Part shown: piece by piece, positions 36,664-45,864 of the stretch
How the letters are laid out: each line of letters starts with the position of its first letter
Position numbering within the stretch: position 1 is the first letter of the stretch
Assembly (NCBI RefSeq): GCF_014638995.1
Contig: NZ_BMFR01000001.1
Span: forward strand, 124,001-188,000
Origin: Virgibacillus oceani
GTDB lineage: Bacteria; Bacillota; Bacilli; Bacillales; Amphibacillaceae
DNA length: 64,000 nucleotides
Direction of reading: 5' to 3'
Program-made: the position numbers and the translations under genes
Notes under the pieces: generated by a model
Told to the model about the DNA's origin: nothing
What the model saw: the letters and a program-made list of their open reading frames with translations, nothing else
The model's database searches: none

Positions 36664-37749
36664 ATGGCAAAATTGGATGAAACACTTACAATGCTTAAAG
36701 ATTTAACAGATGCAAAAGGAATTCCTGGTAATGAAAAAGAAGCAAGAGATGTAATGGAAGGCTATATCAAACCATACGCTGATGAGGTTTATACAGATAA
36801 TTTAGGGAGCTTAATCGCCAAAAAAACCGGTGATGAAAATGGACCTAAAATAATGGTAGCGGGTCATCTTGATGAGGTAGGCTTTATGGTGACACGAATC
36901 GATGACAAAGGTTTTATTTATTTCCAAACTGTGGGTGGATGGTGGAGCCAGGTAATGCTTGCTCAACGTGTTACCATCATGTCCAGTAAAGGTGATGTTA
37001 CAGGTATAATCGGTTCTAAGCCGCCACATATCCTTTCTCAAGAGGCACGCAAAAAGCCAGTAGAGATTAAAGATATGTTTATCGATATCGGTGCATCCAG
37101 TAAAGAAGAAGCGCATGAATTCGGTGTTCGTCCAGGTGATTCTATCGTACCTTATTTCGAATTTACGCAATTAAAAAATGAAAAGATGCTTTTAGCGAAA
37201 GCATGGGACAACCGTATTGGCTGTGCTATCGCGATTGAAGTTTTAAAACAATTGAAAGATGAGAGTCATCCGAATATCGTATATGGTGTCGGTACAATCC
37301 AGGAGGAAGTTGGTCTTCGCGGGGCGCGTACTTCTGCACATGCGATAAAACCGGACATTGGATTCGGTGTTGACGTAGGTATTGCCGGTGATATGCCTGG
37401 TGTATCTGATCATGAAGCGGACAGTAAATTGGGTAAAGGACCGCAAATCGTTTTGTATGATGCGTCAATGGTTTCTCATAAAGGTGTAAGAGATTTGATT
37501 GTGGATACTGCTGATGAGCATAATATACCATATCAATATGCATCAATGGCGGGCGGGGGTACCGATTCAGGATCGATTCATCTTACTGCTAATGGTGTTC
37601 CATCTTTATCTATTACTGTTGCAACACGCTATATTCACTCACATGCGGCAATTTTACACCGTGATGATTTCGAAAATGCAGTAAAATTGATTGTAGAGGC
37701 AATAAAAAAATTGGATAGCGAAAAAGTGAAAGAGATCTTTTTGGCATAA
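36664..37749 (+). CDS. ysdC: M42 family glutamyl/leucyl aminopeptidase
   Basis: 361 residues. M42 peptidases are dodecameric metallo-aminopeptidases with two metal ions. Ligands are visible in [12 protein letters not shown] (His, Asp), AWDNRIGC (bridging Asp), [10 protein letters not shown] (catalytic Glu-Glu), DVGIAGD and the late HSHAAILH (His). Some members act as cellulase-like proteins by misannotation. SD AAAAGGAGG before ATG 36664. Position fits B. subtilis ysdC. Confidence 0.92.
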   Translation: MAKLDETLTMLKDLTDAKGIPGNEKEARDVMEGYIKPYADEVYTDNLGSLIAKKTGDENGPKIMVAGHLDEVGFMVTRIDDKGFIYFQTVGGWWSQVMLAQRVTIMSSKGDVTGIIGSKPPHILSQEARKKPVEIKDMFIDIGASSKEEAHEFGVRPGDSIVPYFEFTQLKNEKMLLAKAWDNRIGCAIAIEVLKQLKDESHPNIVYGVGTIQEEVGLRGARTSAHAIKPDIGFGVDVGIAGDMPGVSDHEADSKLGKGPQIVLYDASMVSHKGVRDLIVDTADEHNIPYQYASMAGGGTDSGSIHLTANGVPSLSITVATRYIHSHAAILHRDDFENAVKLIVEAIKKLDSEKVKEIFLA

Positions 37750-37750
37750 T

Positions 37751-37790
37751 AAAAAGGATCAGCAGATAATTTATCTGCTGATCCTTTTTT
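37751..37790. terminator. Bidirectional terminator between ysdC and transglycosylase
   Basis: The 19 bases 37751-37769 pair exactly with 37771-37789. The A-run on the left and T-run on the right serve both convergent genes. Confidence 0.9.
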
Positions 37791-37806
37791 GGTTATCCTT
37801 TAAAAG

Positions 37807-38415
37807 TTATGCAAAATAAGAATTCATTACTTTATTTACATAGTTTTGGGTTTCTTCAAATGGAGGTATCCCTTGATATTTGTCGACATTTCCAGGACCG
37901 GCATTGTAAGCGGCTAACGCCAGTTCAATATTGCCATTATATCGATTCAGCATCTGGCTTAAATATTTTGTTCCGCCTTCGATATTTTGCGAAGGGTCAT
38001 ATGGATTTGTTACTCCAAGCCCTCTTGCCGTATCAGGCATTAGCTGCATTAATCCTTGGGCACCTGAACCGCTCTTTGCATAGACATTATAATTTGATTC
38101 CGTTTTAATAATGGAGTGTACTAATTTAGGGTCAATTTCATATTTTTCTGCAGTGTTTGTGATAAATGAATTAAAGTGATCTGATGCAGCATTTAAAGGA
38201 GCTGTTGAAACAGAATCAACTAAAGCAAACGGCGGGTTATTTTGCTGAACAAATTCGTTAGTTCGTATGGATGCATTATTTATTTTTTCCTGTAATAATT
38301 GCTTAAATGCTAAATCAACAATAGGTGAGTTATACGAAAATGAATCATTTTTAGATGTTAAAATTGACATTGCCTGATATTGAATCATTGTTTGTAAATC
38401 TCTAATTTCCATCAT
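37807..38415 (-). CDS. Lytic transglycosylase (SLT family)
   Basis: 202 residues. A goose-lysozyme-like SLT domain covers about residues 85-200: catalytic Glu in [26 protein letters not shown] (quoted as KTESNYN and [10 protein letters not shown]), then [15 protein letters not shown]. It cleaves peptidoglycan to anhydromuropeptides. The N-terminal 80 residues lack a clear signal peptide, so export route or cytoplasmic location is unclear. SD GAAAGGGGC before the paired ATGs. Leftward, separate from the upstream ABC operon by about 50 bases. Confidence 0.88.
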   Translation of the reverse strand: MMEIRDLQTMIQYQAMSILTSKNDSFSYNSPIVDLAFKQLLQEKINNASIRTNEFVQQNNPPFALVDSVSTAPLNAASDHFNSFITNTAEKYEIDPKLVHSIIKTESNYNVYAKSGSGAQGLMQLMPDTARGLGVTNPYDPSQNIEGGTKYLSQMLNRYNGNIELALAAYNAGPGNVDKYQGIPPFEETQNYVNKVMNSYFA

Positions 38416-38465
38416 TACTTGCCCCTTTCACCTAGTTTTATTCTACCTGAAAACAGACTGCCTTT

Positions 38466-39137
38466 CTATAGTAATATCGGATTTTTTCCCGAATCCTGCA
38501 GTAACTTATAATAAAATGGATCTTTTCCTATGCAGAAGACACGGTCACATAGACTGATGATTTCATCCATGTCATGTGACGTATATAAAATCATCTTTCC
38601 ATTATTTCTGGCCTGCTTATGTAAGTAATCGCCAATTTCTTTCCGGGATTTTAAATCTATTCCAACGGTTGGTTCGTCCAACAATAATAATAGTGGGTCA
38701 TGTATAAGACTAATTGCTATATTTAATTTTCGCTTCATCCCGCCGGATAGTGTATGTACTGGTTCTTTCCATTTTTCAAGCTTCATATCTAGGCAAAGTT
38801 CCCTGAGCTGCTTGTTTGTTTTATTCTTCCATGATAGTTTTTCAAAAAAGATCATATTCTCTTCAACCGTAAATTCTTCCCATATTGCTATGTCTTGAGG
38901 CACAAATCCGATTTGTTTGCGAACATTTTTAGTGTTTCGCTGATAGTGCAAGTCATGTAATGTGATAGTTCCAGCTGATGGTCTGGACAGGGTTGCCAGA
39001 ATGTTTAGCATAGTAGATTTTCCAGCACCGTTTTCACCTGTAAGTCCAACGATTTCACCTGGATTTACAGTAAAGGAGATATCTCTTAGAATATTACTTT
39101 TACGATAGTTTTTGGATAAGGATTCGATACTAAGCAT
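38466..39137 (-). CDS. ABC transporter ATP-binding protein
   Basis: 223 residues. Walker A GENGAGKST, Q-loop FVPQD, signature LSGGMKRKLNIA, Walker B LLLLLDEPTVGID and switch His in YTSHDMDE. The LSGGMKRK signature with no fused membrane part is typical of the ABC-2 export ATPases (CcmA/NatA class). Start set at ATG 39137, seven bases after AAAGGAG; a longer start at 39158 has no RBS. It overlaps the upstream permease by 8 bases. Last gene of a leftward operon with two permeases and an anchored protein. Confidence 0.93.
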   Translation of the reverse strand: MLSIESLSKNYRKSNILRDISFTVNPGEIVGLTGENGAGKSTMLNILATLSRPSAGTITLHDLHYQRNTKNVRKQIGFVPQDIAIWEEFTVEENMIFFEKLSWKNKTNKQLRELCLDMKLEKWKEPVHTLSGGMKRKLNIAISLIHDPLLLLLDEPTVGIDLKSRKEIGDYLHKQARNNGKMILYTSHDMDEIISLCDRVFCIGKDPFYYKLLQDSGKNPILL

Positions 39138-40251
39138 TGATTTTCTCCTTTCTGACAAACGTTATTGCCAAAAATAATATAACGATGAATAACCAAGGAT
39201 TCGTTATTTGTCCGGTAAGAAATGGGTGAATGGGATTCCAATTCTCTATCCATGCCCATTTTTCTGAAATTCCCATTGCGGGAAGAACTGCGCCACTTCC
39301 AATCGCAATTAGTAATGTAATAGCAAAAGAAAGTGTATAAAATAAGAAGGTTTGTTTAAAACTATTTGCCATTAAATACGCAGCAATTGTGATTAACATC
39401 CGGAATGACACTAAAGCCCATACATTAATACTTACATCAAACATCAGATTAAAGACAAGTAAGGTTAATAAATCAATAATAAATAATAGGCAGCTATATA
39501 GAAATATATTTCCTAGCATATAGTTTTTTATCGAGACCCTAAGAAATGGGAACCGTTTTATCACACTTGTCCGTTTTTCCTTAATAACCCAATCAAACAA
39601 TAATAGTGTAGATAGTATACTTAAGACTGCCCAAAGTCCCCATATACTGATCAATTGTGGTTTCTTATGGGTATCAACAGGTGAGTCAGAAAATGAAAAT
39701 GAAGTTTGCAGTAAATTTTCATCTTTTTGTATCTCTTTACTTTTTTCTGCAATTTGAGCCCGTGAATATTGTTTATTTGTATGATAATGTTCTGTAAGTT
39801 CTTGTATTACATTGGCTGCTTTTGATCTTCCTGTCTCCTGCTGAATATAAGATATAATCATCTCCTTGACAGGTGTATAAGCAAACGATAAATCAGACCT
39901 GTAGCTCGTAATTAGCTGATTTCGTTCCCCATCATGAATATCTTCCTCATACCCTTCCTTAATTATAAAAACACTATCCAGTTCGTGTTTTTTTAATTGA
40001 TACAGAGCCTTATCCTCATCCAATTTAAATACCCGTATGAATGGTGTTTCTTTAATTTCCTGATATAGCTTCATTGCCGCATTCGTCTCTTCTTCTATTG
40101 TAATACCAACTGGAACCTTTGTATCATCCTGAATTACATCCGTTACTGATTTAATTCCTATCGCAACAATAAGTGGAAACAATAGCCAAAATAATAAAGG
40201 GATCCAATGTTTCCTCCAATGGATTAAACGTGTTTTTAGTATTCCTTTCAT
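39130..40251 (-). CDS. ABC-2 type transporter permease
   Basis: 373 residues. One N-terminal membrane helix (about 14-36), a large extracytoplasmic region (about 37-195), then five hydrophobic segments. This is the ABC2_membrane_3 layout, with the loop between helices 1 and 2 facing outside. Start at ATG 40251, which overlaps the previous stop as ATGA; GGAAGGAG lies 11 bases upstream. A longer start (40272) would put that SD inside the gene. Substrate unknown; forms a heterodimer with the gene upstream. Confidence 0.88.
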   Translation of the reverse strand: MKGILKTRLIHWRKHWIPLLFWLLFPLIVAIGIKSVTDVIQDDTKVPVGITIEEETNAAMKLYQEIKETPFIRVFKLDEDKALYQLKKHELDSVFIIKEGYEEDIHDGERNQLITSYRSDLSFAYTPVKEMIISYIQQETGRSKAANVIQELTEHYHTNKQYSRAQIAEKSKEIQKDENLLQTSFSFSDSPVDTHKKPQLISIWGLWAVLSILSTLLLFDWVIKEKRTSVIKRFPFLRVSIKNYMLGNIFLYSCLLFIIDLLTLLVFNLMFDVSINVWALVSFRMLITIAAYLMANSFKQTFLFYTLSFAITLLIAIGSGAVLPAMGISEKWAWIENWNPIHPFLTGQITNPWLFIVILFLAITFVRKEKINA

Positions 40252-41468
40252 TTGAAAACACGCTCCTTCCATACAGAAATACCTAAAAGAACGAATAAGC
40301 TTGACAAAGCAATAAATAAGAGTGGCAAATAGTCAGCATAGAATCGTCCGTTTAATATAATTTCCTGCAGCCAATGTAAGGCAAGATTTCCGAAACTATA
40401 CGGCAGAAGATTTTGTATATACAATGGGAAATATAATGTCGGTATGATTGCACCGCTTAATAGCAATACAAAACCAGTAAATATGGATTGAATTAATAAT
40501 CGCAGCTTTTGTTCAATAAATAGAATTTCGAAAATGGCAATGATCTCAAGAAAAACGAAACTATATAATAACATAAGAGTTGCTATTCGCAGGTAATTTT
40601 CAGTATATAAGGTAATTTCCACAATTTCCTGTAAAGCAAAAAAGGCCAAAGTTGAAAACACAAGTGTAATTCCAACTGTTGTAATGATTTTCGCAAGTAC
40701 TTGCTGAACCACTGTAACACCATATAAACGCATGCGGTCTTTCATGCGGGTTTCATTTTCTTTGGTCAAGAAGGTGTAAAAAACAAATAACCAAATCGTA
40801 ATAACGATAAACCAGCTCGCTAAACCATAATAGTGGACAGGAGAGCTTGTGGCCAAATTTGCAACTGCTTCTTCATCGATTATTTTGTCTTTACCAATCG
40901 TGTAAACGACAAAATTTGTGAATTGCTCATATACCAAATCATTTCGTGTTTTAACATCCATTGGCAATTGTTTAGCAAAGTAATTTATTGTCAATATGTT
41001 TGCTTGAGCAGCTTGGATATGTCTAGCAACACTGTCTAAGAGCTCTTTTATTAGATAGCTCTCCATAGATTTATTAGGATTTCCGGTAATTTCAAGTGCT
41101 ACAGACTCACCCTTATATAAGTCATCTGTAAAGTCTTTAGGAAAAGTTATGTACGCACTGAGCTTGTCCTTTATGTTCTTTTTTGCATCTTTATCAGATA
41201 GTTTTTTAATGTGAATATAATTACCAAGCTGTGATGATTCCTCGATTAGTTTTACAACGAGTTTTGTTTCTTCGGATTGATCCAAATCTACCAACCCAAC
41301 TTGAATGGGCTCCTCTTCATCAGGTGAAAGAAACGAAATAGCAATAACTGCAGCAAGTGCCACAATAATAATTGGAAAAAGTAAAAGAAGAGGAAGTGTT
41401 AGCCACTTCCTCTGCAGTTTCTTACAATCATTTCGGATAAATAGAAATAAATGTTTTATGAAAGTCAT
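40248..41468 (-). CDS. ABC-2 type transporter permease
   Basis: 406 residues. Same topology as the next gene: membrane helix near 20-48, an external domain of about 170 residues, then five or six membrane helices in the C-terminal half. The two permeases are distant relatives and very likely pair. SD AAGGAAGTG before ATG 41468. Its stop overlaps the next start (ATGA). Families with this layout export drugs, peptides, or lipids; nothing in the sequence sets the substrate. Confidence 0.88.
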   Translation of the reverse strand: MTFIKHLFLFIRNDCKKLQRKWLTLPLLLLFPIIIVALAAVIAISFLSPDEEEPIQVGLVDLDQSEETKLVVKLIEESSQLGNYIHIKKLSDKDAKKNIKDKLSAYITFPKDFTDDLYKGESVALEITGNPNKSMESYLIKELLDSVARHIQAAQANILTINYFAKQLPMDVKTRNDLVYEQFTNFVVYTIGKDKIIDEEAVANLATSSPVHYYGLASWFIVITIWLFVFYTFLTKENETRMKDRMRLYGVTVVQQVLAKIITTVGITLVFSTLAFFALQEIVEITLYTENYLRIATLMLLYSFVFLEIIAIFEILFIEQKLRLLIQSIFTGFVLLLSGAIIPTLYFPLYIQNLLPYSFGNLALHWLQEIILNGRFYADYLPLLFIALSSLFVLLGISVWKERVFK

Positions 41469-41483
41469 TTTAACACTTCCTTG

Positions 41484-43088
41484 TTAAAACCCAAAGCCGC
41501 CGCTTGTTCCCAATAATCCCATTAACCATTGCTGGAATTGTGGTGTAGCCTCTGTTTCTGCATATTGCATTATCTCGTTCATTGACATGCTTCCAAGATT
41601 TTTAACATTTGATTCATTTGGAACATCCACTTTCTTAATTGTCTTTGCATCTTTTGCTACATGCAGATTAAATATATCCTGTGAGAAGTTTGATGCTTCT
41701 ATAGAGAACATACTGTCTGAATTCATTTGATCATTGTCGTAAGACGCCTCGCCAGACCATGTAAGGCTTCCTGAGTTAACTTGATCAGTGAAAGAAAATA
41801 CTCGTTCAAATTCACGATTATTATCTTCTAATGTTTCGGTACTTTCGTATGAAAGTTCAACATCTCCTGCTGTTAGTTTAATAGAGTCATCTGCCTTATT
41901 GTCTTTCCATGTAAGGTCACCAGCTATGGTCATTGTTTCTTTATTAACAGCATCACCAACACCAATCCCAAATTCATAGTCGAACATTTGCTCTGAATCG
42001 CTTAATAAATGTGTACCATTCACTGTGATCGTGGCAAGTTCATCCTTCGTCGGTCCCATGCTTATACTAAAGTCACGTTTTACAATCAGATCGTTGTTCA
42101 CCCATATGATTGAAGTCAACCCATGTGGAATTTGAAAATCTTCTAATCCCTTTATTGCATCATCTATTGAGCTATCAAACTCTTCTATCATTTGTTCGGT
42201 ATCCAAAGCCATTTGATTTCCTATAATAGCGGCTGGCATCCCAAACTGCTGCAATTCCATTTGTTCCTTAATAATTTCTTTAAGCCGTTTATCGTCTTTC
42301 ATCTTTTCTAAAATAGCCGTAATAAGATCTTTTACCTGCTGTTCGGAGAGATGAAATGTAATTTTTTCAGTTTTCACGTTTTCAGTATCGACTTTTACTG
42401 TTTCTTTTGTTGTTTCAAATGCATCATCGGGAAGCTTATCATAGATCATTGTTATATATTCTTCTTTGAAATATGCTTGATCCTCTTCAGATATAGTACC
42501 TTCCATTGCCTCAAAGACGCTATTAAAGTCTATTTCTTCCTCGCCGCTAAATGTTGCCGGATCAATTTCTTTTAATAACTTCCCTAAATCTTTGTCGTTA
42601 ATTTGAAGTGTTTCTTTAAGAAATGGCAGTCCAAGCATAACTTTATCAGCAGTCATGAAAAAGCTGATATCACCTAATTCCATCTCGCCGAAGCTTGCTT
42701 TGATATCAGAAGCAATTTGCTTTTCTTTTTTGTCCATTTGAGTAGTCAAAGTGATAGTTGAATTATTAATTATTTCCTGCGGGCTTATCATGCCGTATCC
42801 ACTGCCTGGTATATTTGCCTCTGCAGATAGCTCTAATGCTGTTTCAGTAGGATTATCTTCTGTGTGTTCCAGCCAATTAACCTCTGGCTCATAGCGTTCC
42901 TTGACCTTGTCCACCATAAAATCAATGGTGTTTTTCTCCGCCTTGAAGTATTGAGTCTTTGCAGAACCTGTTAATAGTACATATGCAGATACACTCCCAC
43001 CAATGACTGCCAACACTATAATGATGATAGCAAATACTTTTTTGGAGATTCCTTTCTTTTTTACTCCTCCGTTAAACTTCCCAGTCAT
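41484..43088 (-). CDS. Uncharacterised membrane-anchored extracytoplasmic protein in ABC operon
   Basis: 534 residues. Short basic cytoplasmic tail (KKKGISKK), one helix near residues 18-40, then about 490 residues outside. No lipobox Cys. The outer part is beta-rich and acidic with two similar-looking stretches of alternating hydrophobics (around 90-190 and 330-470), ending in a Gly/Phe-rich tail (GLLGTSGGFGF). I recall DUF6583-like Bacillus proteins of this type but cannot confirm it. It is the first gene of the four-gene operon, 15 bases before the permeases, so it may act as a substrate receptor, chaperone or substrate of the exporter. Confidence 0.75.
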   Translation of the reverse strand: MTGKFNGGVKKKGISKKVFAIIIIVLAVIGGSVSAYVLLTGSAKTQYFKAEKNTIDFMVDKVKERYEPEVNWLEHTEDNPTETALELSAEANIPGSGYGMISPQEIINNSTITLTTQMDKKEKQIASDIKASFGEMELGDISFFMTADKVMLGLPFLKETLQINDKDLGKLLKEIDPATFSGEEEIDFNSVFEAMEGTISEEDQAYFKEEYITMIYDKLPDDAFETTKETVKVDTENVKTEKITFHLSEQQVKDLITAILEKMKDDKRLKEIIKEQMELQQFGMPAAIIGNQMALDTEQMIEEFDSSIDDAIKGLEDFQIPHGLTSIIWVNNDLIVKRDFSISMGPTKDELATITVNGTHLLSDSEQMFDYEFGIGVGDAVNKETMTIAGDLTWKDNKADDSIKLTAGDVELSYESTETLEDNNREFERVFSFTDQVNSGSLTWSGEASYDNDQMNSDSMFSIEASNFSQDIFNLHVAKDAKTIKKVDVPNESNVKNLGSMSMNEIMQYAETEATPQFQQWLMGLLGTSGGFGF

Positions 43089-43133
43089 ATTAACTTTTTC
43101 CCCTCTCTCTAATAAACCTTATAACTATATGTA

Positions 43134-43156
43134 TTATTAAGATTCTGTCTTAATAA
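43134..43156. promoter_or_regulatory. Inverted repeat at the ABC operon promoter
   Basis: TTATTAAGA (43134-43142), five-base spacer, TCTTAATAA (43148-43156): perfect 9-bp arms, about 46 bases upstream of the operon's first ATG and next to a TTGATT -35-like sequence on the minus strand. A candidate operator for an unknown regulator. Confidence 0.45.
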
Positions 43157-43382
43157 CAATCAACTACCTGAAATTAATATATATCACGCTTGAAAAAATA
43201 GTCAAATGGTGCTATGACATCATTTAAAATAACTAATTCATATTACCTTATTATATCTTGAAACCAAGATAAAAGAATAGTGCTTTTTATTCTTTTAAAT
43301 GGTAAAAAATTGAATAAAGGTAAGCTGTATGATTAATAATGTGGGGAAATAAACGAAATAACAGGACTAAATAATTATTTTC
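43157..43382. other. Gap between ABC operon and sspI with two tandem hairpins
   Basis: No gene seen. TATCTTG/CAAGATA (43254-43271, 4-base loop) and AAAAGAATA/TATTCTTTT (43271-43296) are tandem hairpins sharing a base. The rest is A/T-rich and featureless. Confidence 0.5.
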
Positions 43383-43416
43383 AAAAAAAGATAGATGCTC
43401 ACTTTAGGCATCTATC
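43383..43416 (-). terminator. Terminator of sspI
   Basis: On the minus strand GATAGATGC pairs with GCATCTATC (43416-43408 and 43398-43390) and is followed by seven T (complement of 43383-43389). Confidence 0.85.
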
Positions 43417-43425
43417 CTCTTGCAT

Positions 43426-43650
43426 TTATTCTGCTGCTGAGGCTTGTTTTACTCCTTGTTCTAATGCATTAATCATATCTTGTTTATCCTGTTCATCGGA
43501 CTGTTTCCAAATTAATTCGAATAAAACTCCTAGGCCAGGCAGCATTTTCTCTTCACCATTTTGGATAGCATCAACAATCGTTGCTTCCAACTGTTCTTGA
43601 TCGTTTGTGGCAATATTTGTTAATATGGCTTTTCTTAAATTTAAATCCAA
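43426..43650 (-). CDS. sspI: Small acid-soluble spore protein I
   Basis: 74 residues. The N-terminus [14 protein letters not shown] and [17 protein letters not shown] core are those of SspI, a minor SASP made in the forespore under sigma-G. Start TTG at 43650 with AAGGGGTGA five bases upstream. Divergent from the RNA methyltransferase gene, as in B. subtilis (sspI-ysgA). I could not find a convincing sigma-G promoter in the 100-base gap. Confidence 0.93.
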   Translation of the reverse strand: MDLNLRKAILTNIATNDQEQLEATIVDAIQNGEEKMLPGLGVLFELIWKQSDEQDKQDMINALEQGVKQASAAE

Positions 43651-43750
43651 TTATTTCACCCCTTATGTTTTATAAACTATCGTTAGTTTGACCGACGGCA
43701 GATGAAATATGTATGATTAGATCAGATATAATTATTAAGGATGCGATAGA

Positions 43751-44488
43751 ATGATAATCTCCGTTCAAAATGAAAAGGTAAAGTCTTGGAACAAATTAAA
43801 GAAGAAAAAGGACCGCATGCATTCAAAAACTTTTTTAATTGAAGGTTTCCATTTAATTGAAGAAGTACATACGAGCAATTGGACTATTAATGAAATTATT
43901 TTACAAGAAAATATAGATGCACCTGAATATAGTAAAATTTATCCTGTTACGATTGTAAGTGCAAATGTTTTTAAAAACATTTCAAATACAAAGTCGCCTC
44001 AGGGAATTGCAGCAATTGTTCAAGTGAATCAAATGGAATGGAAAGACTTTCAAAATGTCTTACTTGTCGATGCATTACAAGACCCTGGTAATTTAGGGAC
44101 AATCATACGGACTGCAGTGGCAGCTGGATTTGACGCTGTTATTTTAGGAGAAAATACGGTCGATATGTATAATGACAAAGTAATCCGTTCTACACAGGGA
44201 ACTTTATTTCATATTCCAGTCTTTCAAGAAGATCTATTGAAAAAAATTCCTGAATTGAAACGTGATGGTTTTACAATATGTGCATCTGCATTGAAGAATG
44301 CAACATTTTTTCAAGAAGCAAATACAGAAGGAAAAATCGCATTGATTGTTGGAAATGAAGGTGCAGGGATTAATAATAAAATTCTGGAGATGGCAGATAC
44401 AGTTGTAAAAATTCCGATTAAAGGTAAAGCGGAATCGTTAAACGTCAGTGTTGCTGCCGGAATTTTAATGTACCATTTTTCAAGGTAA
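43751..44488 (+). CDS. ysgA: TrmH/SpoU-family RNA 2'-O-ribose methyltransferase
   Basis: 245 residues. N-terminal substrate-binding domain (about 1-95) with FLIEGFHLIEE, then the SPOUT knot: motif 1 LVDALQDPGNLGTIIRTA (Asn and Arg catalytic), motif 2 LIVGNEGAGI, motif 3 IPIKGKAESLNVSVAAGI. Methylates rRNA, likely 23S, using SAM; the target nucleotide is not predictable. ATG 43751 with AAGGATG. Upstream of the pheS T-box. Confidence 0.9.
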   Translation: MIISVQNEKVKSWNKLKKKKDRMHSKTFLIEGFHLIEEVHTSNWTINEIILQENIDAPEYSKIYPVTIVSANVFKNISNTKSPQGIAAIVQVNQMEWKDFQNVLLVDALQDPGNLGTIIRTAVAAGFDAVILGENTVDMYNDKVIRSTQGTLFHIPVFQEDLLKKIPELKRDGFTICASALKNATFFQEANTEGKIALIVGNEGAGINNKILEMADTVVKIPIKGKAESLNVSVAAGILMYHFSR

Positions 44489-44491
44489 GTG

Positions 44492-44520
44492 TTGCATCCT
44501 TTGCATATTTTATCTATAAT
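44492..44520 (+). promoter_or_regulatory. Sigma-A promoter of pheST leader
   Basis: -35 TTGCAT (44492-44497), 17-base spacer, perfect -10 TATAAT (44515-44520). Confidence 0.75.
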
Positions 44521-44526
44521 AAAAGA

Positions 44527-44790
44527 AATTTGAATGAATTTGCAATGAAAGAGCGGATTGACAGTAATAAAAGCGGTTAAGGGAGGAAGTGCCCCAGACT
44601 GTAAGCATTTCTATCGCCATAATTGTTAATCTTTCACTCTGGAGCTGACACTTGGACCTTCAAAAAAAGTAAGTAAAGGTGTTCCGGATCTTGTCCGTTA
44701 TCAAGCTTAAGTTGGGCACAGCAGTATTGTGTCAACAAGGGTGGTACCGCGAATTTTAAGCCTCGTCCCTTTCTGGGATTAGGCTTTTTT
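44527..44790 (+). ncRNA. T-box leader (phenylalanine) of pheST
   Basis: T-box AGGGTGGTACCGCG at 44738-44751 is a perfect consensus. The terminator stem AAGCCTCGTCCC with GGGATTAGGCTT and a T-run spans 44758-44790. TTC (44659-44661), a Phe codon, follows GGACC at the expected specifier position. Controls pheS and pheT by uncharged tRNA-Phe. Confidence 0.94.
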
Positions 44791-44814
44791 GTATTTTAAT
44801 AAGGAGGGTTTACC

Positions 44815-45849
44815 ATGAAAGAGCAGTTGGAAGCAATTCAGACAGAAGCATTAGAACGTATTGCTGAAACGAATGAAATGAAAGAGCTTCAAGCAATCCG
44901 CGTCACATATTTAGGGAAAAAGGGATCACTTACAGGTGTCTTAAGAGGTATGGGTAAGCTGTCTAAGGAAGAACGTCCCGTAATAGGAGAAATTGCAAAC
45001 CGTGTCAGGGAATCTATAACGGATGCGATTGATCGAAAGAACGAAACACTTGCACAACAAGCATTAGAGAAACAGCTGGAAAAAGAAGCAATCGATGTTA
45101 CACTTCCAGGACGCCCTGTACAACTGGGGGGACCTCATCTCCTGACAACTATAGTTGAAGAAATTGAAGATTTGTTTATTGGCATGGGTTTTGAGGTTAG
45201 AGAGGGACCTGAAGTTGAAACAGATTATTATAACTTTGAGGCATTAAATTTACCAAAAGATCACCCAGCACGGGATATGCAGGATTCGTTTTACATTACA
45301 AACGAACTGTTGCTAAGAACACATACATCACCGGTACAGGCGCGGACAATGCGGGAGTATGAAGGGTCGAAGCCAGTAAAAATGATATGTCCCGGCAAGG
45401 TTTATCGCCGTGATACTGACGATGCAACTCATTCACATCAATTTACTCAAATCGAGGGTCTATATGTAGATAAAGACGTTCGAATGAGTGATTTAAAGGG
45501 TATTCTAGACGTGTTCGCCAAGAAAATGTTTGGATATGATCGGGAAATCCGTTTACGCCCGAGCTTTTTCCCATTTACTGAACCATCAGTTGAAATGGAC
45601 ATTTCATGTAAAGTATGTAACGGAGAAGGATGCTCCGTTTGTAAGGGGACAGGCTGGATTGAAATTTTGGGTGCTGGTATGGTACATCCTAAAGTGCTGG
45701 AAATGGCAGGGTATGATGCAAATGTTTATACTGGATTTGCTTTTGGAATGGGACCAGACCGAATTGCGATGCTAAAATATGGTGTTGATGATATTCGCCA
45801 ATTTTACACAAATGATCGACGGTTCTTAACACAATATCATAATGCATAA
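44815..45849 (+). CDS. pheS: Phenylalanyl-tRNA synthetase alpha subunit
   Basis: 344 residues. N-terminal coiled-coil (about 1-85), then the class II catalytic core: motif 1 region, motif 2 [21 protein letters not shown] (FRxD-type [13 protein letters not shown]), FFPFTEPS and motif 3 [14 protein letters not shown]. Four Cys ([12 protein letters not shown]) bind a metal in a loop typical of many Gram-positive enzymes. SD AAGGAGG. Cotranscribed with pheT 15 bases later. Confidence 0.97.
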   Translation: MKEQLEAIQTEALERIAETNEMKELQAIRVTYLGKKGSLTGVLRGMGKLSKEERPVIGEIANRVRESITDAIDRKNETLAQQALEKQLEKEAIDVTLPGRPVQLGGPHLLTTIVEEIEDLFIGMGFEVREGPEVETDYYNFEALNLPKDHPARDMQDSFYITNELLLRTHTSPVQARTMREYEGSKPVKMICPGKVYRRDTDDATHSHQFTQIEGLYVDKDVRMSDLKGILDVFAKKMFGYDREIRLRPSFFPFTEPSVEMDISCKVCNGEGCSVCKGTGWIEILGAGMVHPKVLEMAGYDANVYTGFAFGMGPDRIAMLKYGVDDIRQFYTNDRRFLTQYHNA

Positions 45850-45864
45850 GGAGTGAATACAAGC

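Noticed and set aside
43651..43750. Sigma-G promoter for sspI
   Set aside because: CATACATA is present on the minus strand but no -35 lies at the required 18-base distance.
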